Origin: Lepiota brunneoincarnata | Taxonomy: Eukaryota > Basidiomycota > Agaricomycetes > Agaricales > Agaricaceae | Reading direction: 5' to 3' | Length of the DNA: 64,000 nt | NCBI GenBank assembly: GCA_023014365.1 | Contig: JAEBUN010000029.1 | Location: forward strand, 62,001 to 126,000 | Shown here: one piece after another, positions 1-11,998 of the stretch | Position numbering within the stretch: the first letter of the stretch is position 1 | How the letters are laid out: the number at the start of each line of letters is the position of its first letter | Notes under the pieces: model-generated | Seen by the model: only the letters and a program-made list of their open reading frames with translations | What the model was told of the DNA's origin: nothing | Database searches by the model: none | Program-made: the position numbers and the translations under genes

Positions 1-262
1 TATCTATAATTTATTTCAATTTTTCCTGAATTTTAGAGAATATTTACGAATATATTTACGGATTTTACAATTTTCGATGATTTTCGATGATTTGTTTGGT
101 TCTGTTTGGCGGCGAATATTGTTTGCTGGATATCTATAATTTATTTCAATTTTTCCTGAATTTTTGTCAATTTTTACGGTTATTTTTACGGATTATTGCG
201 ATTTGCGATGATTTTCGATGATTTGTTTGGTCCTATTTGATAGCGAATGTTGTTTTAATATT
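1..262. repeat. Tandem duplication of an AT-rich unit, about 129 bp
   Basis: A stretch beginning tatctataatttatttcaat is present at the very start of the window and again from about 131. In both copies it is followed by a gattttcgatgatttg motif and a gcgaat-type motif. The second copy runs into the first large direct repeat, and a diverged relative of the same stretch opens the second large repeat near 2316. No coding potential is visible. Confidence 0.75.
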
Positions 263-1461
263 GTCCGATTTTTCGCGTATTTTTGCGTATTTTTAGCGAA
301 TTTTTGCGACTGGGGGGGGACGACTCACCTTGGTGGCAGGGAGATCAATGGTGGGGGTCAGAAAGAAGGCCAACCCTTGCCGTCAGGTCAGCTATTTAAC
401 CCTGATAAGTTTGGGTGTCGGGTATGTCGGACATCAGGTGATTGGCAGTTGCCATCAGTCGCGACTGTGAGCATTGATCCGGATGTGTCAGCAATTAGCA
501 AAATCCGGAATATTTCAAAGAAAATCGGATTGCTCAACATTCCACCTATTGATTTATTTGTGGATTGCTCGAGGATAATGGCGGGAGTGCCCGGCACGTG
601 CGCGCACAGTATGATGCGAGGGGAATAGGTTTGTGAGCAGGAATATTGAATATCATGTCTGAAGGAAAACCTGTTGTTGCACAATATCTTTCCTATTGAC
701 CTGATCCAGAACTTTTGGGGTATATGTAACCATGGGATAGACAACGTCTGACCAAGGGGCAAAGATTCAGAATGCATGCAGGGCCCTGGGACGAATTTCC
801 TTTAGAATTACAGTGTATTTACTATTGCTCCACATTCTTCCTATCGATTCTCTTCTGGAATTTTGTCCAATCTTCGCCATCCAAATCCACCAGGGTCCCC
901 AAATTATGGTAGCAATTGAGCGAGTGGAAGCCAGGTAGAATCCGCTTTTTGCATTTCCCCCTCTGATGGGCCATCAAAGCCCATGTCCAATTGCTCAACA
1001 TCCCACCTATTAATAAATACCTGTTAAATCGGGGTACTGGCATATTCATAGCCGCACCCTAACCCCAAATCCCCATAGAGATTGAACGCCCCTAGCACTG
1101 GGGATACCCCCATCAATATTCCGATCAATAGTGTTATTCCTCATTGTTCCCTCTATTGATTTGCTTCGCGTTTTTGCCGGGACGGAGGGCCAATGGGGCC
1201 TCCCCAGTCCCCAAAGTATTGTGTTGAATGACCTACTGTAGCACCCTCCATACCCCCATCCGTCCCCACAAAGATTAATTTATTCCTCAACATTCCTCCT
1301 ATCAACTCCCTTCGTAATTTCGCCGTTTACATCTCGCTACCCACCCCCCCAGATTCCCAAGTTTATAGACCCCCAAACCCCCTCCTTGTCATTGACCCCC
1401 TCAGCCAGCCAATCAGAAAATATTACAAATGCTGACCAATGCTGACTAAAATTTGTCAGCC
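129..1461. repeat. Large direct repeat, copy A (about 1.2-1.3 kb)
   Basis: This block is repeated about 2038 bp downstream (2310-3500). Matching landmarks, all at nearly the same offset, are gatccggat (476 and 2514), gcagggccctgg (778 and 2817), the catccca element (about 997 and 3036) and the closing gctgaccaatgctgac (1431 and 3469). Inside it, a sub-motif close to tgctcaacattccacctat recurs at about 534, 824, 993, 1139 and 1293, so the block is itself built from diverged units of about 150-300 bp. No transposase, reverse transcriptase or long ORF is seen; the short ORFs here differ between the two copies. It looks like non-autonomous or degenerate repeat DNA. Its family is not recognised. 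Confidence 0.85.
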
Positions 1462-1513
1462 AGCCATCATCCCAGGCTCGTTGTCCCATTCTCTTATAGA
1501 CGAGCTTATGCTC

Positions 1514-1530
1514 GTGTGCCTTTGGCACAC
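1514..1530. repeat. Perfect short hairpin
   Basis: gtgtgcc-ttt-ggcacac is a perfect 7-bp inverted repeat with a 3-nt loop. It sits just after copy A of the large repeat and before the smaller arrays. No gene ends here, so a terminator role is not supported. It is more likely a structural part of the repeat block. Confidence 0.6.
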
Positions 1531-1659
1531 ATATTTGGGTGACTTTAGCATTATAGTTAAGCTGAGGAAGAGTTGAGTGAAAAAAAAGTTTTTTGGAAGT
1601 CACATGAGTTTGTTTACTAATGTTTGGTATCAACTGAATGGATCACATAATCTTGTTTG

Positions 1660-1845
1660 ATGACTTTAGCATTATCTGAATAGATGCCCAGACCCTTCGG
1701 CCTGGGCACTTGAAGTGTGTAGTCTACTTGTTTTGAGAGAGATTCAATTTTTCTGAGTCACAGAATCTTATTTACCGATATTTTAATCATTTTAGCATTA
1801 TCTGAATAGATGCCCAGACCTTTTGGCCTGGGCACTTGGAGTATG
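1660..1845. repeat. Two 126-bp tandem units, each with a GCCCAG/CTGGGC hairpin
   Basis: A unit containing tagcattatctgaatagatg followed by gcccagac...cctgggcac occurs at about 1668 and 1794. The hairpin cores start at 1686 and 1812, exactly 126 bp apart. Each arm pairs GCCCAG with CTGGGC around a short loop. The units are nearly identical, so the duplication is recent compared with the diverged arrays around it. Confidence 0.8.
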
Positions 1846-1867
1846 CTAATTGTTTATATTATCTGAA

Positions 1868-2270
1868 GCTTAACATTGTCTAAATATGTGATGTTACTTA
1901 TATTGTGAATACAGCATGAAAATGACCACAATCCATCCCTTCAGTACATATGTATGTATAGTCACTTTCCAATACAATTTAGCATTGTCTGAATATGTTG
2001 TGTTACTTATATCTTGAACACAGCAGGAAACTGACCACAATCTAGCCTTGTCTGAATATCTTATGTTACTTATGTTGTGAATGTGTAGTCAATTTCCATT
2101 GCAATCTAGCATTATCTGAATATGTTATACTACTTATATCTTAAACACATCATGAAACTGACCACAATCCATGCCTTCAGCATGTATGTGTGGTCAATTT
2201 CCATTGCAATTTAGCATTATCCTAATCATGTTACTTATAGCTTGGACATAGTATGGGTGTGTGGTCACTT
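1868..2270. repeat. Degenerate tandem array (about 60-125 bp units)
   Basis: Several diverged units share the order tagcattgtctgaatatg, gttacttatatctt, cacagca, gaaactgaccacaatc and gtcaatttccattgcaat. Units start near 1871, 1977, 2044, 2108 and 2210. The tagcatt-tctgaat core is the same as in the 126-bp hairpin units upstream, so the two arrays are related. AT-rich, no coding potential seen. Confidence 0.7.
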
Positions 2271-2309
2271 AGGATTGATTATATCAAATTTCCACTATTA
2301 ACTGAGCAG

Positions 2310-3500
2310 TTAGATTTATCTGTAATTTATTTCTAATTTTCCTGAAATTTTAATGATTATTTTTATAGTTTATGTGTGATTTACAATGATGTTGGATGTA
2401 TCCAATATTATCCAAAATTTTGGGAATTTGTGCATATTTTTAGCGAATTTTTATGGCTGGATGGTGGCAGGAAGATCAATGGTGGATTGAGCGTGAGAAG
2501 CTCAGATGGGCATTGATCCGGATTTGTCAGCAATTGCCAGAATGTCGATGTTTCCAAAGAAATTCCAATTGCTCGACATTCCACCTATCGATTTATTTGC
2601 GGATTGTTTGGGGGCCATGGTGGAGCTGTAAGACACGTGAATCTCAGGTTTGGCGCGAGGGGAATGAGCATATAAGCGGAGAGATTGAATCTCATGTACA
2701 ATATAAAACTGAGTGTTGCACAATATTGTGCCTATTAATTTGCTTCAGGACTTTTAGGACATGTCCACCCATGGGAGGGGTAACATGGGCCCAAGCGGAA
2801 AATATTCCAAATAACTGCAGGGCCCTGGTACGAATTTCCTTCAGAATTACAGTGTAATTACAATTTCTCCACAATCTCCCTATTGAGTCTGTTCCAGATT
2901 CTTGCGAGGTCTTTGCAATCTGTACCCCAAAGGGGCCCCAAGGTATTGTAGCAATTGAGCCAGTGGAAGCCACTCAAACTGCGCTTTTTGCATTTTCCCC
3001 TCTGATGGCCATCAGGGGCCATGTCCAATTCCTCAACATCCCAACTATCAATAAATGCCCATCAAATCAGGGGGTTGGCAGGCCCGAAACCGCCCTCCAA
3101 TCCCAAGCTTATATAGAGAACGAAAGCCTCTGGCACTGGGAATATCTCCATCAATATTCCCATCAACGGTGTTATTGCTCAATACTCTCTCTATCGATTT
3201 GCTTTGCGTCTTCGCCAGAGGGGGGGGCCAATAGGCCTCCCCAGGCCCCCAAGGTATTGTACTGATTGAGCTGCTGTAGCACCCTCCATGCCCCCTTCAT
3301 TCCGCAGAAAGATCAATTTATTTCTCAACATTCTTTCTATCAACTCCCTTGGTTTCTTTGCCGTTCACATCTCACCATCTACCCCCCCAGATCCCCAAAT
3401 TTATAGACTCCCAAACCCCCTCCTTGTGATTGACCCCCCCAGCCAGCCAATCAGAAAATATTACAAATGCTGACCAATGCTGACTAAAATTTGTCAGCCT
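2310..3500. repeat. Large direct repeat, copy B
   Basis: Second copy of the block at 129-1461, about 80-85 percent similar by eye with small indels. It keeps the internal cacctat-type sub-motif at about 2573, 2867, 3032, 3180 and 3331. It ends with the same segment (nearly identical over about 100 bp: tcagccagccaatcagaaaa and gctgaccaatgctgac), suggesting that end is under less drift or was recently homogenised. Confidence 0.85.
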
Positions 3501-4227
3501 CCCCATCATCTCACGGCCTTGTCCCATTCTTAATAAGAAGATAAGAAGATTCCTTTAATACTTACAAAATGCTTGTAGAATGTATTACTTGTATTCTTAC
3601 AACTCAAGCTTACATTCCTCTGCTATTTTCTCTTTTCCAGCTCTTTCAGGAATTAATGTTGTCATAAGTGCATGCATGAGCTTTTTTAAGTTTTTATTTG
3701 GGAGTTTTCAAGATTTAATCTCATGTTGAACTTCTCCCGAGTGACTGATTATCTACAGTATAAAGTCCCTTAAGGCCCCATTGCCTTTTATCTGTTCAGT
3801 GATGTATATCTCAGCCCTGCTGAAGGTGGATCCAAGTTCTCACTCGGGTTGTCATACTCTGGCATGGAAATGCCATCTGAGAAATTGTCACCTGTTACCC
3901 CCCCAAATTCACCTCATCTTGTCTTCTTCATCCTGGTAATCACTACCGATCAGCCTTGCCATGGAGGGTATCTAGACCTCCATGCATGGGCTGCAATTCT
4001 TTGCGGTAATCTCGTATACATTGAAGGGCGTATAACTTCGGCTGATTTAGTTGAAGTCTGGATGGAACTCATTGTGTCCTGAAAATCGGACAAAATCAAT
4101 CTAAGCCGACTAGGGAGTCCAGGGGAATATGCTTTGCTGTTAACGTTGGGAGTTTGCAATGCACCTTCAAGTTGCGATCATAACGTAGCGGCGATGCTCA
4201 TTGCGTCATCACCGTCAGTGATGTTGT
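3501..4227. other. Intergenic, no supported gene
   Basis: Mixed-composition DNA after the repeat block. A short open frame at about 3849-4082 encodes a hydrophobic and acidic stretch ending VEVWMEL, but no family is recognised and no intron signals or homologous motif support it. It could be a gene fragment. Confidence 0.5.
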
Positions 4228-4605
4228 TTGTTACGGACTTCCCTGCCAGACTTGTCTCGGAATGAGCTGGATAAAGAGGCTGACACAAGTTTTCGGTTTA
4301 AAAGTGAGACTGGATGCTACGGAACGACATTCTTGTTTCTCAATTATTACCAGTACGTTTACCCCCTTCCTCAATTCCCTTCCCCAGTTCCTAACGTGCT
4401 AAATATTGCAGTGTGCCTTCAATACTGGATTAAGTATGCCTGCGGGTGCAAGAAAAATACCAAATTCGCCCAATGTGGTACCCACCAGGGCACGAATGTC
4501 AAGTGTACGCGGGTGGGGATGCGCAAGGAAGGGGACGCCACCCATTATTGCAGAGATCATCTCGTGCCTTCAACTGCAGATGTCATTAGTCGTCGCCGCC
4601 AGTAG
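4228..4605 (+). CDS. Hypothetical small Cys/His-rich protein (possible gene or fragment)
   Basis: The open frame ends with a region carrying an ordered Cys/His pattern: YACGCKKNTKFAQCGTHQ, then KC, then HYCRDHLV before the stop. This C-x-C...C...H...C...HYC..H pattern resembles short zinc- or disulfide-type motifs in many unannotated fungal proteins. It is the only part that looks coding. A good intron (gtacgt at 4353, ctaac branch-like site, ttgcag at 4411, 59 nt) lies just before it, but splicing it does not keep the upstream frame open, so the 5' part is unresolved. No function is assigned. It lies about 280 bp upstream of NEO1 on the same strand. Confidence 0.35.
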   Translation: MLRTSLPDLSRNELDKEADTSFRFKSETGCYGTTFLFLNYYQYVYPLPQFPSPVPNVLNIAVCLQYWIKYACGCKKNTKFAQCGTHQGTNVKCTRVGMRKEGDATHYCRDHLVPSTADVISRRRQ

Positions 4606-4884
4606 AGAGTCAGGGTTAGAGGACTCGAGGAGACGTGATTTGTTTTCGCACAATCTTTCTTAGGTTTCAGTCGGAAGTGTTCCTAGCAGCCCCCGAAATC
4701 AATAGAGCCAAACAACATGTTCAACGTAGCCCTTTGGAGCGAGTAACGTTTACCTTTGATCTCGACCTCAACGCAGCTTGTGCTGCTCGCTGTACTCAGC
4801 ACTCTCATATTCAGATACGCAGTAACGAATACGCACGGAAACTAAAAGAAGCTTAAATTGGCCTGGACCTGCTGTCGTAGGTAC

Positions 4885-7800
4885 ATGTCGGATATCCCCC
4901 TGCGCTCTATTCGAAGAAATCAGACCCGGTCAAATCGTATTCCACTCTCCGACAACTTAGAAGGTCCCATATCCCTTAATTCAGCACAGTCGCAAGGTAT
5001 GCCGATTACCGGTGTCGTAACCAGGGCGGCAGTCTCGGGGAACTCTACGCAAGGGAATCTGAGGGGAGTGTCTGGGAAGTTTAGTCGGAAGGATAGATAT
5101 GTCGATGATCCGGAGGAGGAGAGGTTGCTTGGGAGCTCATGTAGTGTTGATTATGGTTCGGAAGATGGAGACCCGAGGTTGTCTCCCATCGAGGTGTGTT
5201 TCGTTTATTCTCGCTTCAGGGTTTGGGCCTGATGCTTGAGGTTTAGCGACGTTCGCCGACACCTTCAGTTAGGAGTAGCGGTTCATCTGGAAAAGACAGG
5301 TCTCGTACCGTCCCTTTCATTCCTCAAGGTTAGCGCTTGGGTTGCGTGCCTTGGGCCCCGGTTAACATTCGTGAAAGAGAAACTACAATCACGTTTTCCA
5401 CCGAATAGCGTCCGAAACCAGAAGTACAATGCCTTCACGTTCCTCCCAATCGTGTTCTATGAACAATTCAAATTCTTTTTCAATCTCTACTTCCTACTCG
5501 TAGCGCTCTCCCAATTTGTCCCAGCGCTCAAGATAGGTATGTGGTTTGCGTGGGTTATTGGACGTGACGAACGAATTTTCAGGTTTTATTATAACTTACA
5601 TCGCACCCCTCGCCTTTGTTCTATTTGTAACGATGGGAAAGGAGGCGTATGATGACTACAAGCGTCACCTTCGGGATCAAGAAGCCAACTCCCAGCGCTA
5701 TCTAGTTCTTCAGACACCTTCCAGTGTGGATGATACCTCTGCAGAGGAAACCTATCTCAATCGACATGTCAACACGCGGTCCATCCCTTCCTCGTCTATT
5801 CGTGTTGGAGATTTGGTGCATCTGGAGAAGAACCAGCGTGTGCCTGCAGACATGGTTCTACTTCATACGTCGGAATCTTCTGGGACGTGTTTTATTCGAA
5901 CGGATCAGCTTGACGGAGAGACAGACTGGAAGCTGCGTGTCGCTGTTCCAGAGACGCAGAAGATGCAGGAGGCGGACTTGGTGAAGTTGGATGCAGAAAT
6001 TTATGGTGAGTAGCTACATCAGCCACGCTAGCCTGGTGTGCTCACCACCTCGTGTAGCCGATGCTCCTATCAAGGATATACATACATTCATCGGCACTTT
6101 CACTCTCAATAAGCCTTTGTCTACGTACAACGAGGGCGACGGCGTACCCCTTCGCTCAATGCCTCCTTCGGTTTCACCCTTAACAGCGGAGAACGTTCTT
6201 TGGTCAAACACCGTGCTTGCTGCTGGTTCAGCCGTTGGGTTTGTCATTTACACTGGGTCAGACACCCGTGCTGTCATGAATACGAGTCATCCCAAAACGA
6301 AAGTGGGACTGTTGGACCTGGAGATCAACAAGCTTGCGAAGGTGTGTTTCCAGCTGATGCTCACCTGGGATAAATCGGGATTCGGGAGATCTTATCGGCG
6401 TATAGATTCTGTGTGCAGTGACATTTGCGCTGTCGGTCGTGCTTGTTGCCTTGAATGGGTTCAGGGGGCTGTGGTATGTCTACGTCTTCCGGTTCCTTAT
6501 CCTTTTTTCGTCTATTATTCCTATAAGGTGAGCCAGATTCAAACTTTCTCTGGCACCTGTTGAATAATCCATTTGTATCCAGTCTCCGTGTCAATCTTGA
6601 CATGGGCAAAACGGTATATGCTCATAATATTATGAATGACCCGGAGATACCCGATACAATTGTGCGAACAAGCACACTCCCGGAGGAGTTGGGGCGGATC
6701 ACATATTTGTTAAGTGACAAGACGGGCACTCTCACACAGAATGGTACGTGGGTATAGTCAGTCAATGAGGGTATTGTTGACGGCTTGCCGTAGAGATGGA
6801 GATGCGCAAGTTGCACATGGGCACGATGTCGTATAGTGCCGACTCGATGGACGAGGTGGCTCATCAGCTGACTTTGGCTTTGGGTGCCTCTGGTGATCAT
6901 TGTGAGTGATAAAGCCGCAACAAGAAGTGTCGGATTGGAGCTCACGCCTTTTATCAGCGCATACGAGACAGGGATCGTTATCAACGGGCATTCAACTAGC
7001 TTCTCGTGGGCGTAGGGATATGTCTTCGAGGGTGAAGGATGTTGTTTTGAGTTTGGCCCTCTGCCACAATGTAAGCCCCATCGCTTTCAACACTAAGTCA
7101 CATCGCCAAACGAAAATTATAACAGGTGACACCGGTAACAAATGACGATGGCTCTGTCACCTATCAAGCCTCCTCCCCTGATGAGGTTGCCATCGTGAGC
7201 TGGACAGCCTCGGTCGGACTTACCCTCGTCTTTCGAGACCGCACACGAATGGAACTTCAAACACCATCAGGCAGCCGACTCTCGTATGACATTCTCGACA
7301 TCTTCCCATTCACGTCAGAGTCGAAGCGTATGGGCATTGTCGTGCGCGAATCAACTACGGGCGAAATACTATTCCTACAAAAGGGCGCAGATGCCGTCAT
7401 GGCGAAGATTGTGCAACGGAACGATTGGTTCGAGGAGGAGACGGCGAATATGGCTAGGGAAGGTTTGAGGACGCTCGTGGTGGCGAGGAAAAGATTGAGC
7501 GGGACGATGTATAATGAGTTTGAGGCGAAGTATCATGAGGCGAGTGTTAAGCTTGAGGGGAGGAATGAGGCGATGGCGGCGGTTGTGGCCCAGTTCTTGG
7601 AGCATGATTTGGAGTTGCTTGGGTTGACGGGGGTGGAGGACAAGTTGCAGGATGAAGTCAAGTCGACTTTGGAGTTATTGAGGAATGCGGGGATCAAGAT
7701 TTGGATGTTGACGGGGGATAAGATTGAGACTGCGAGATGTATTGCGATTTCGACCAAGTTAGTGGCGAGGAATCAGTATATACATGAGGTGGCTAAGTGT

Positions 7801-9143
7801 GCGTGCTTGATTTTCCCTTTTAATCTTTGTTCTTTTGTTGAAGGTGATTGACACAGTAAAAACTGCTGATGAGGTCCGCGATCAGCTTGAATTTCTGCAG
7901 TCGAAGTTGGATTGTTGTTTAGTTATTGATGGCGAGTCCCTACAGGTGCTTTTACTTGTTGAGATTCGTTATCCCTAGAGACTGATATTTCTTCTTTTTT
8001 AGCTCTGTCTGACACTATTCAAAAACGAGTTCATCGAGATTGCGACGAAACTGTCGGCAGTAGTTGCTTGCCGTTGCTCACCGACACAAAAGGCTGACGT
8101 TGCACGACTTATCCGGAAGCATACGGGAAAGCGAGTTTGCTGTATCGGAGATGGTGGTAATGACGTTAGCATGATACAGGCGGCTGACGTTGGTACGTGC
8201 ATTTTTGGCTTTCATAGATGAAGACTCAACCTCGGGTAGGTGTGGGTATTGTCGGAAAAGAGGGCAAACAAGCTTCCCTCGCAGCAGATTTCTCTGTTAC
8301 CCAATTCAGCTACCTCACGAAACTTCTCCTGTGGCATGGGCGCAACTCGTATCGTCGTTCTGCAAAGCTGGCACAATTCGTTATTCATCGTGGTCTCATT
8401 ATTTCGATCATGCAAGCCGTATTCTCTGCAATATTTTACTTTGCGCCGATTGCGCTTTATCAAGGGTGGCTGATGGTTGGGTATGCGACGATTTATACGA
8501 TGGCGCCTGTGTTTTCGCTCGTGTTGGATCGGGATGTGAATGAGGATCTGGCATTGCTATATCCTGAACTCTATAAGGAGCTGACCAAGGTGGGTGGTTC
8601 GATCATTTTACTATGTGAGATACTCATACCGGGTAGGGGCGGGCGTTGTCATACAAGACCTTCTTCCAATGGCTCATGATCAGCTTGTACCAAGGGGCTG
8701 GAATCATGATCATGTCACTCGTGTTATTCGAAAACGAGTTTTTGCACATCGTGTCTATTTCATTCACGGCACTGATCCTCAATGAACTGATTATGGTTGC
8801 ACTGGAAATAACTACTTGGTACGCTTCGTGCCGAAACGGTGTCACGGGAATGTCCTGACCATGATTCTTAGGCACCTGTATATGGCCATCTCAGAGATCG
8901 TAACACTCTTCTTCTATATCATAAGTATCGCATTTCTCCCGGAATATTTCGGTGGGTTTTCTCTTCTAGAATACATGAACCCTGCCAACGTTTTCTCCGC
9001 CTTGTGCAGATCTTTCGTTCGTCGTCACGATACCCTTTGCATGGAAAGTCGCTGTCATTGTCGCAATTAGTGCTCTGCCGCTTTGGATTATCAAACTTAT
9101 ACGCAGTAGAGTGAATCCTTCTTCGTCTAGCAAGTTGTTGTAG
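4885..9143 (+). CDS. NEO1: P4-type phospholipid-translocating ATPase, Neo1/ATP9 type
   Basis: Flippase that moves aminophospholipids to the cytosolic leaflet of Golgi/endosomal membranes. About 1,000-1,100 residues over roughly 13 exons. Start ATG at 4885 ([11 protein letters not shown]). Recognisable in order: the Neo1 N-terminal block [12 protein letters not shown] with [21 protein letters not shown]; the actuator motif [12 protein letters not shown] typical of Neo1/ATP9; helix block ending SSIIPIS then LRVNLDMGK; phosphorylation site [12 protein letters not shown] (Asp codon at 6716); [26 protein letters not shown]; the hinge [30 protein letters not shown]; then the C-terminal helices, ending SSSSKLL. 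Introns are short GT-AG (for example after LKIG, IYG, LAK, DVG) and joined frames match throughout, so the gene looks intact. The exon between about 5190 and 5340 is the least certain part. Neo1 lacks need for a Cdc50 partner in yeast (family knowledge). Confidence 0.95.
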
Positions 9144-9865
9144 GGCTTGATTCAGGGTAAGGGGGTGGAGATAGATTTCCTTTGTTGTATTCTCATGTCT
9201 TAATTAATGCGCTGATGGGTTCTTTGGTGCCTCGTGTAAAATGTCGGGCAAGAGGCACTCTTCCCAAGTCTCACGACCATCAGTGTAGATCAGCGTGATA
9301 TTCAAAAAAATCAGAAATAATCGGAACAGGATGGATTTCACCAATGAGTCAACCTTCAACCTCGTTGTACAATTATTCGAGTTCTGTCGGACTGGTCAAT
9401 ATCGCACAACTAGTCGAACATTACGTTTTATTAGTGAGCGGCCGAGGGATTATGTTTAGATTAGTGTCACAAGTTTGACAGCTGGACTGTCATGCGATTG
9501 TATTTGGGTGGTGCTTGCTTTGCCGAATTGCGGCATATTCCTCATCCACGAGGCCAGTTCTCTTTGCACCAGGATATGTCTGACGCTGAACTTTGCTCAG
9601 CTGCATGATGGGCATTTCGAGGATCACAAGGACCCATGTTGAGTGGAAGCCATTACTATGGAGTGGGAAAAGGGAAGCTATCCGGCCGAGCGCGCCTCAC
9701 TCTGTTCGGTAGTGGGGTCTGGACTAAGAAGTCTTCGATGACATTATGGATTGAAACCGAAGACAAGACAAGATCTGATCAATAATAATTCGAGACCTTT
9801 TCGAGACTGGGTTGGAATCCCTTTCTTTTCCTCCTTCTGCTACCAGCCATCCCTCTGCTGGCTCT
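9144..9865. other. Intergenic between NEO1 and the M28-like gene
   Basis: Tail-to-head spacer of about 720 bp. It should hold the NEO1 3' end and the promoter of the next gene. Pyrimidine-rich stretches (cctttctttt, ccttcttgct) sit just before the next start at 9866, as is common for fungal promoters. No other gene is seen. Confidence 0.6.
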
Positions 9866-11998
9866 ATGTATTCATCTCTATCACTCCTTCTTGTAGCCCT
9901 GTCGCAGGCATTCTTCGTGTCCAAGTCATTTTCCGCACCGACAACCCCCGCTTTAAATCAGCAGCAGCAGCAAGTTCTGAGCGATAGGCTATTCCAAACG
10001 AACCTTCGGGGGCCCAGATGGAGTGCGTCAGGATTTTCTCTCCTTTCGAATCACACATAATTCTCTATCTTTTGTCTTGCTTTGTTCTGACTTGCCCTTT
10101 CCCTTTAACAGCGGGGAATGACAATCAAAATGTCCTAACGGGTCTGGTTGCTTCGGGTATGCGTGTTGCTGGGTTAAGTGTCGAGATACTAAATTATACT
10201 CTCAATCGGTACGTTCTTCACGCACATACCCGCGCTGGCCGAGGCGAGTGATAACATGCACATACAACAGTTGGGACCCTCGATGGTGGTCGCTCGCTCT
10301 TCACCTCAAAAACGGAACGGACCTTGGCCTTCCAACCACCGGGTACTGGCCTTACAGTGGCGATAGTGGATTGGGTGGTGTTACGGGTCCCGTCCACGAC
10401 GCTGGGACATATGGTCTACACCCTGACCAGACGCGTGATACAAGTACACTAAACTTCCATGGCTTGCCTGGGGGGGGGAGTATTCTGTTCTTCGATAACC
10501 CAAGTCCGACACGAAGTTATTTGGCACCTGGGTATCAGCTTCTGGGGTGAGTGTATGCGCTCGAGGTCGAATGCTTCTGGTTTAACGAGTGTCTTTCATA
10601 GAACTTCGCGTAATATGTCAGTATCCGAGATTCCCGAGGTGCGCATATCATTGATTCATCTTCACCCCACTCGGACTCATTGATATAAACATTCGAAGAT
10701 CGGAAATTTGACCAATCCCCACTGGCAATCGGAGAAGACCCTCAACTTCACAGTGCTCAGACAAATGGGCGTCAAGGGTGTGATCGCTTCTTGGGTGCAT
10801 ACATCCGACGAAAATGGCGCACTTCAGTTCTTGCCGAACGACGGAGCACGGGGAAACGGAAGTCTGTACGAGGTCCCCGCGTTATACGTGGGCAATTCTA
10901 CGGGCGAGGTCATCAGGTCCCTGGTGCGCAATAACGAAGTGGATACGGCAACAGTCGTCCTCGACGCCCCGAGCTATTTGGCACAAACTCAGACCGTGGT
11001 TGGACATTTGCAAGGGAAGGCAAAGGGGAATGACAGCATTTTACTCTATACACACAGTTCCGTATGTTTTTTCTGTTGGCCGGAGCATGTTTCTGACTCT
11101 CTTTTAGGTGACGGACCCACGATCATCGAAGAGAACGGTATGTTTTGCTTCATCACAAGAACGCTAAGAGGTCAAACTGAAACGGCACTTTTAGGTCCCA
11201 TCCTCCTACTGACCATAGCAGAATACTTTGCAAGAAACCCACTCAATATCAGTCTGGAGTGAGTGAAGTATCATTGGAAAATAAGTAGCTGACCCCGGCT
11301 CGGAAAGCCTCGTTATCACGACAGGTCATATGTCCGGTGGTCACCTAGATGAAACCCTTTGGATGTCTGAGAAGCCAGAAATCCGGCGAAGCGCCAAAGC
11401 GGCTATAGTGTGCGAACATTTCGGCGCCATCGAGTGGAAGGACGACTTTAGCTCGGGAAAACCAGTATATAAGCCTACCGGGCAACTCGAGCCGATGTGG
11501 ACTATGGCGTAAGCTTTCAGTGCTTGGGGAAGCAGACTTTTACTGACGACATACTCTCCTTTAGCAATAGTTCCTCTGCCAGTAGCCTTCTTCACCAACT
11601 TTACCTGAACGCATTCCAGGGGACGCCGAATGACTTGAGAATGGCCCTGTTGTCTCCTCAAACAGTTGACGGCGTTCGTTCGAGATGGTGAGCCCATAAC
11701 CCGAGTAGAGAGCACCATAGGTTCCGACACTTGTCTACAGGTATGGCGCAGGAGGAAGCAGTGTTCTAGGACGAAGTGACTTGCCAACAGTTGGGTGCGT
11801 ATTGACAACCATAAAAGGATGTGATGTTTCCCTGATGTTTCCCCTGGTAGAATCATTCCCCAACCGGATTACTTGTGGGCTTCAATGTCCGATGGGGGAT
11901 GGAGTAAGCTTGACATGGATACCGTCGTCGCCCAGATCAACGTTGTCTTGAGGCTCATCTCGAGTCTCGATGCGAAATATTCTGCTGGACAGCTGTAA
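9866..11998 (+). CDS. Secreted PA-domain / M28-like peptidase family protein
   Basis: Start ATG at 9866 gives a clear signal peptide (MYSSLSLLLVALSQAFF...SFSA). Spliced exons then read TGNDNQNVLTGLVASG, RWDPRWWSLALHLKNG, a Gly-rich segment, and a PA-like stretch (VKGVIASWVHTSDENGALQF, VPALYVGNSTGEVI). The metallopeptidase-like core follows: LLYTHSDGP, IIEENGPILLLTIAEYFA and FVITTGHMSGGH, resembling the HTDG...EENG...GH pattern of fungal M28-related exopeptidases. The gene ends with IPQPDYLWASMSDGGW...KYSAGQL and TAA at 11996-11998. About 530 residues, several short introns. The junction giving THSD needs a weak GTTCCG donor near 11057 (the stronger GTATGT a few bases on breaks frame), so that exon edge is uncertain. 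A His in the zinc-binding HxDG is present; full metal-site integrity is not proven. Probably extracellular peptide hydrolysis. Confidence 0.75.

Noticed and set aside
1514..1840. Regularly placed hairpins as a CRISPR array
   Set aside because: Only a few units, no uniform spacers, eukaryotic context. They are ordinary tandem repeats.
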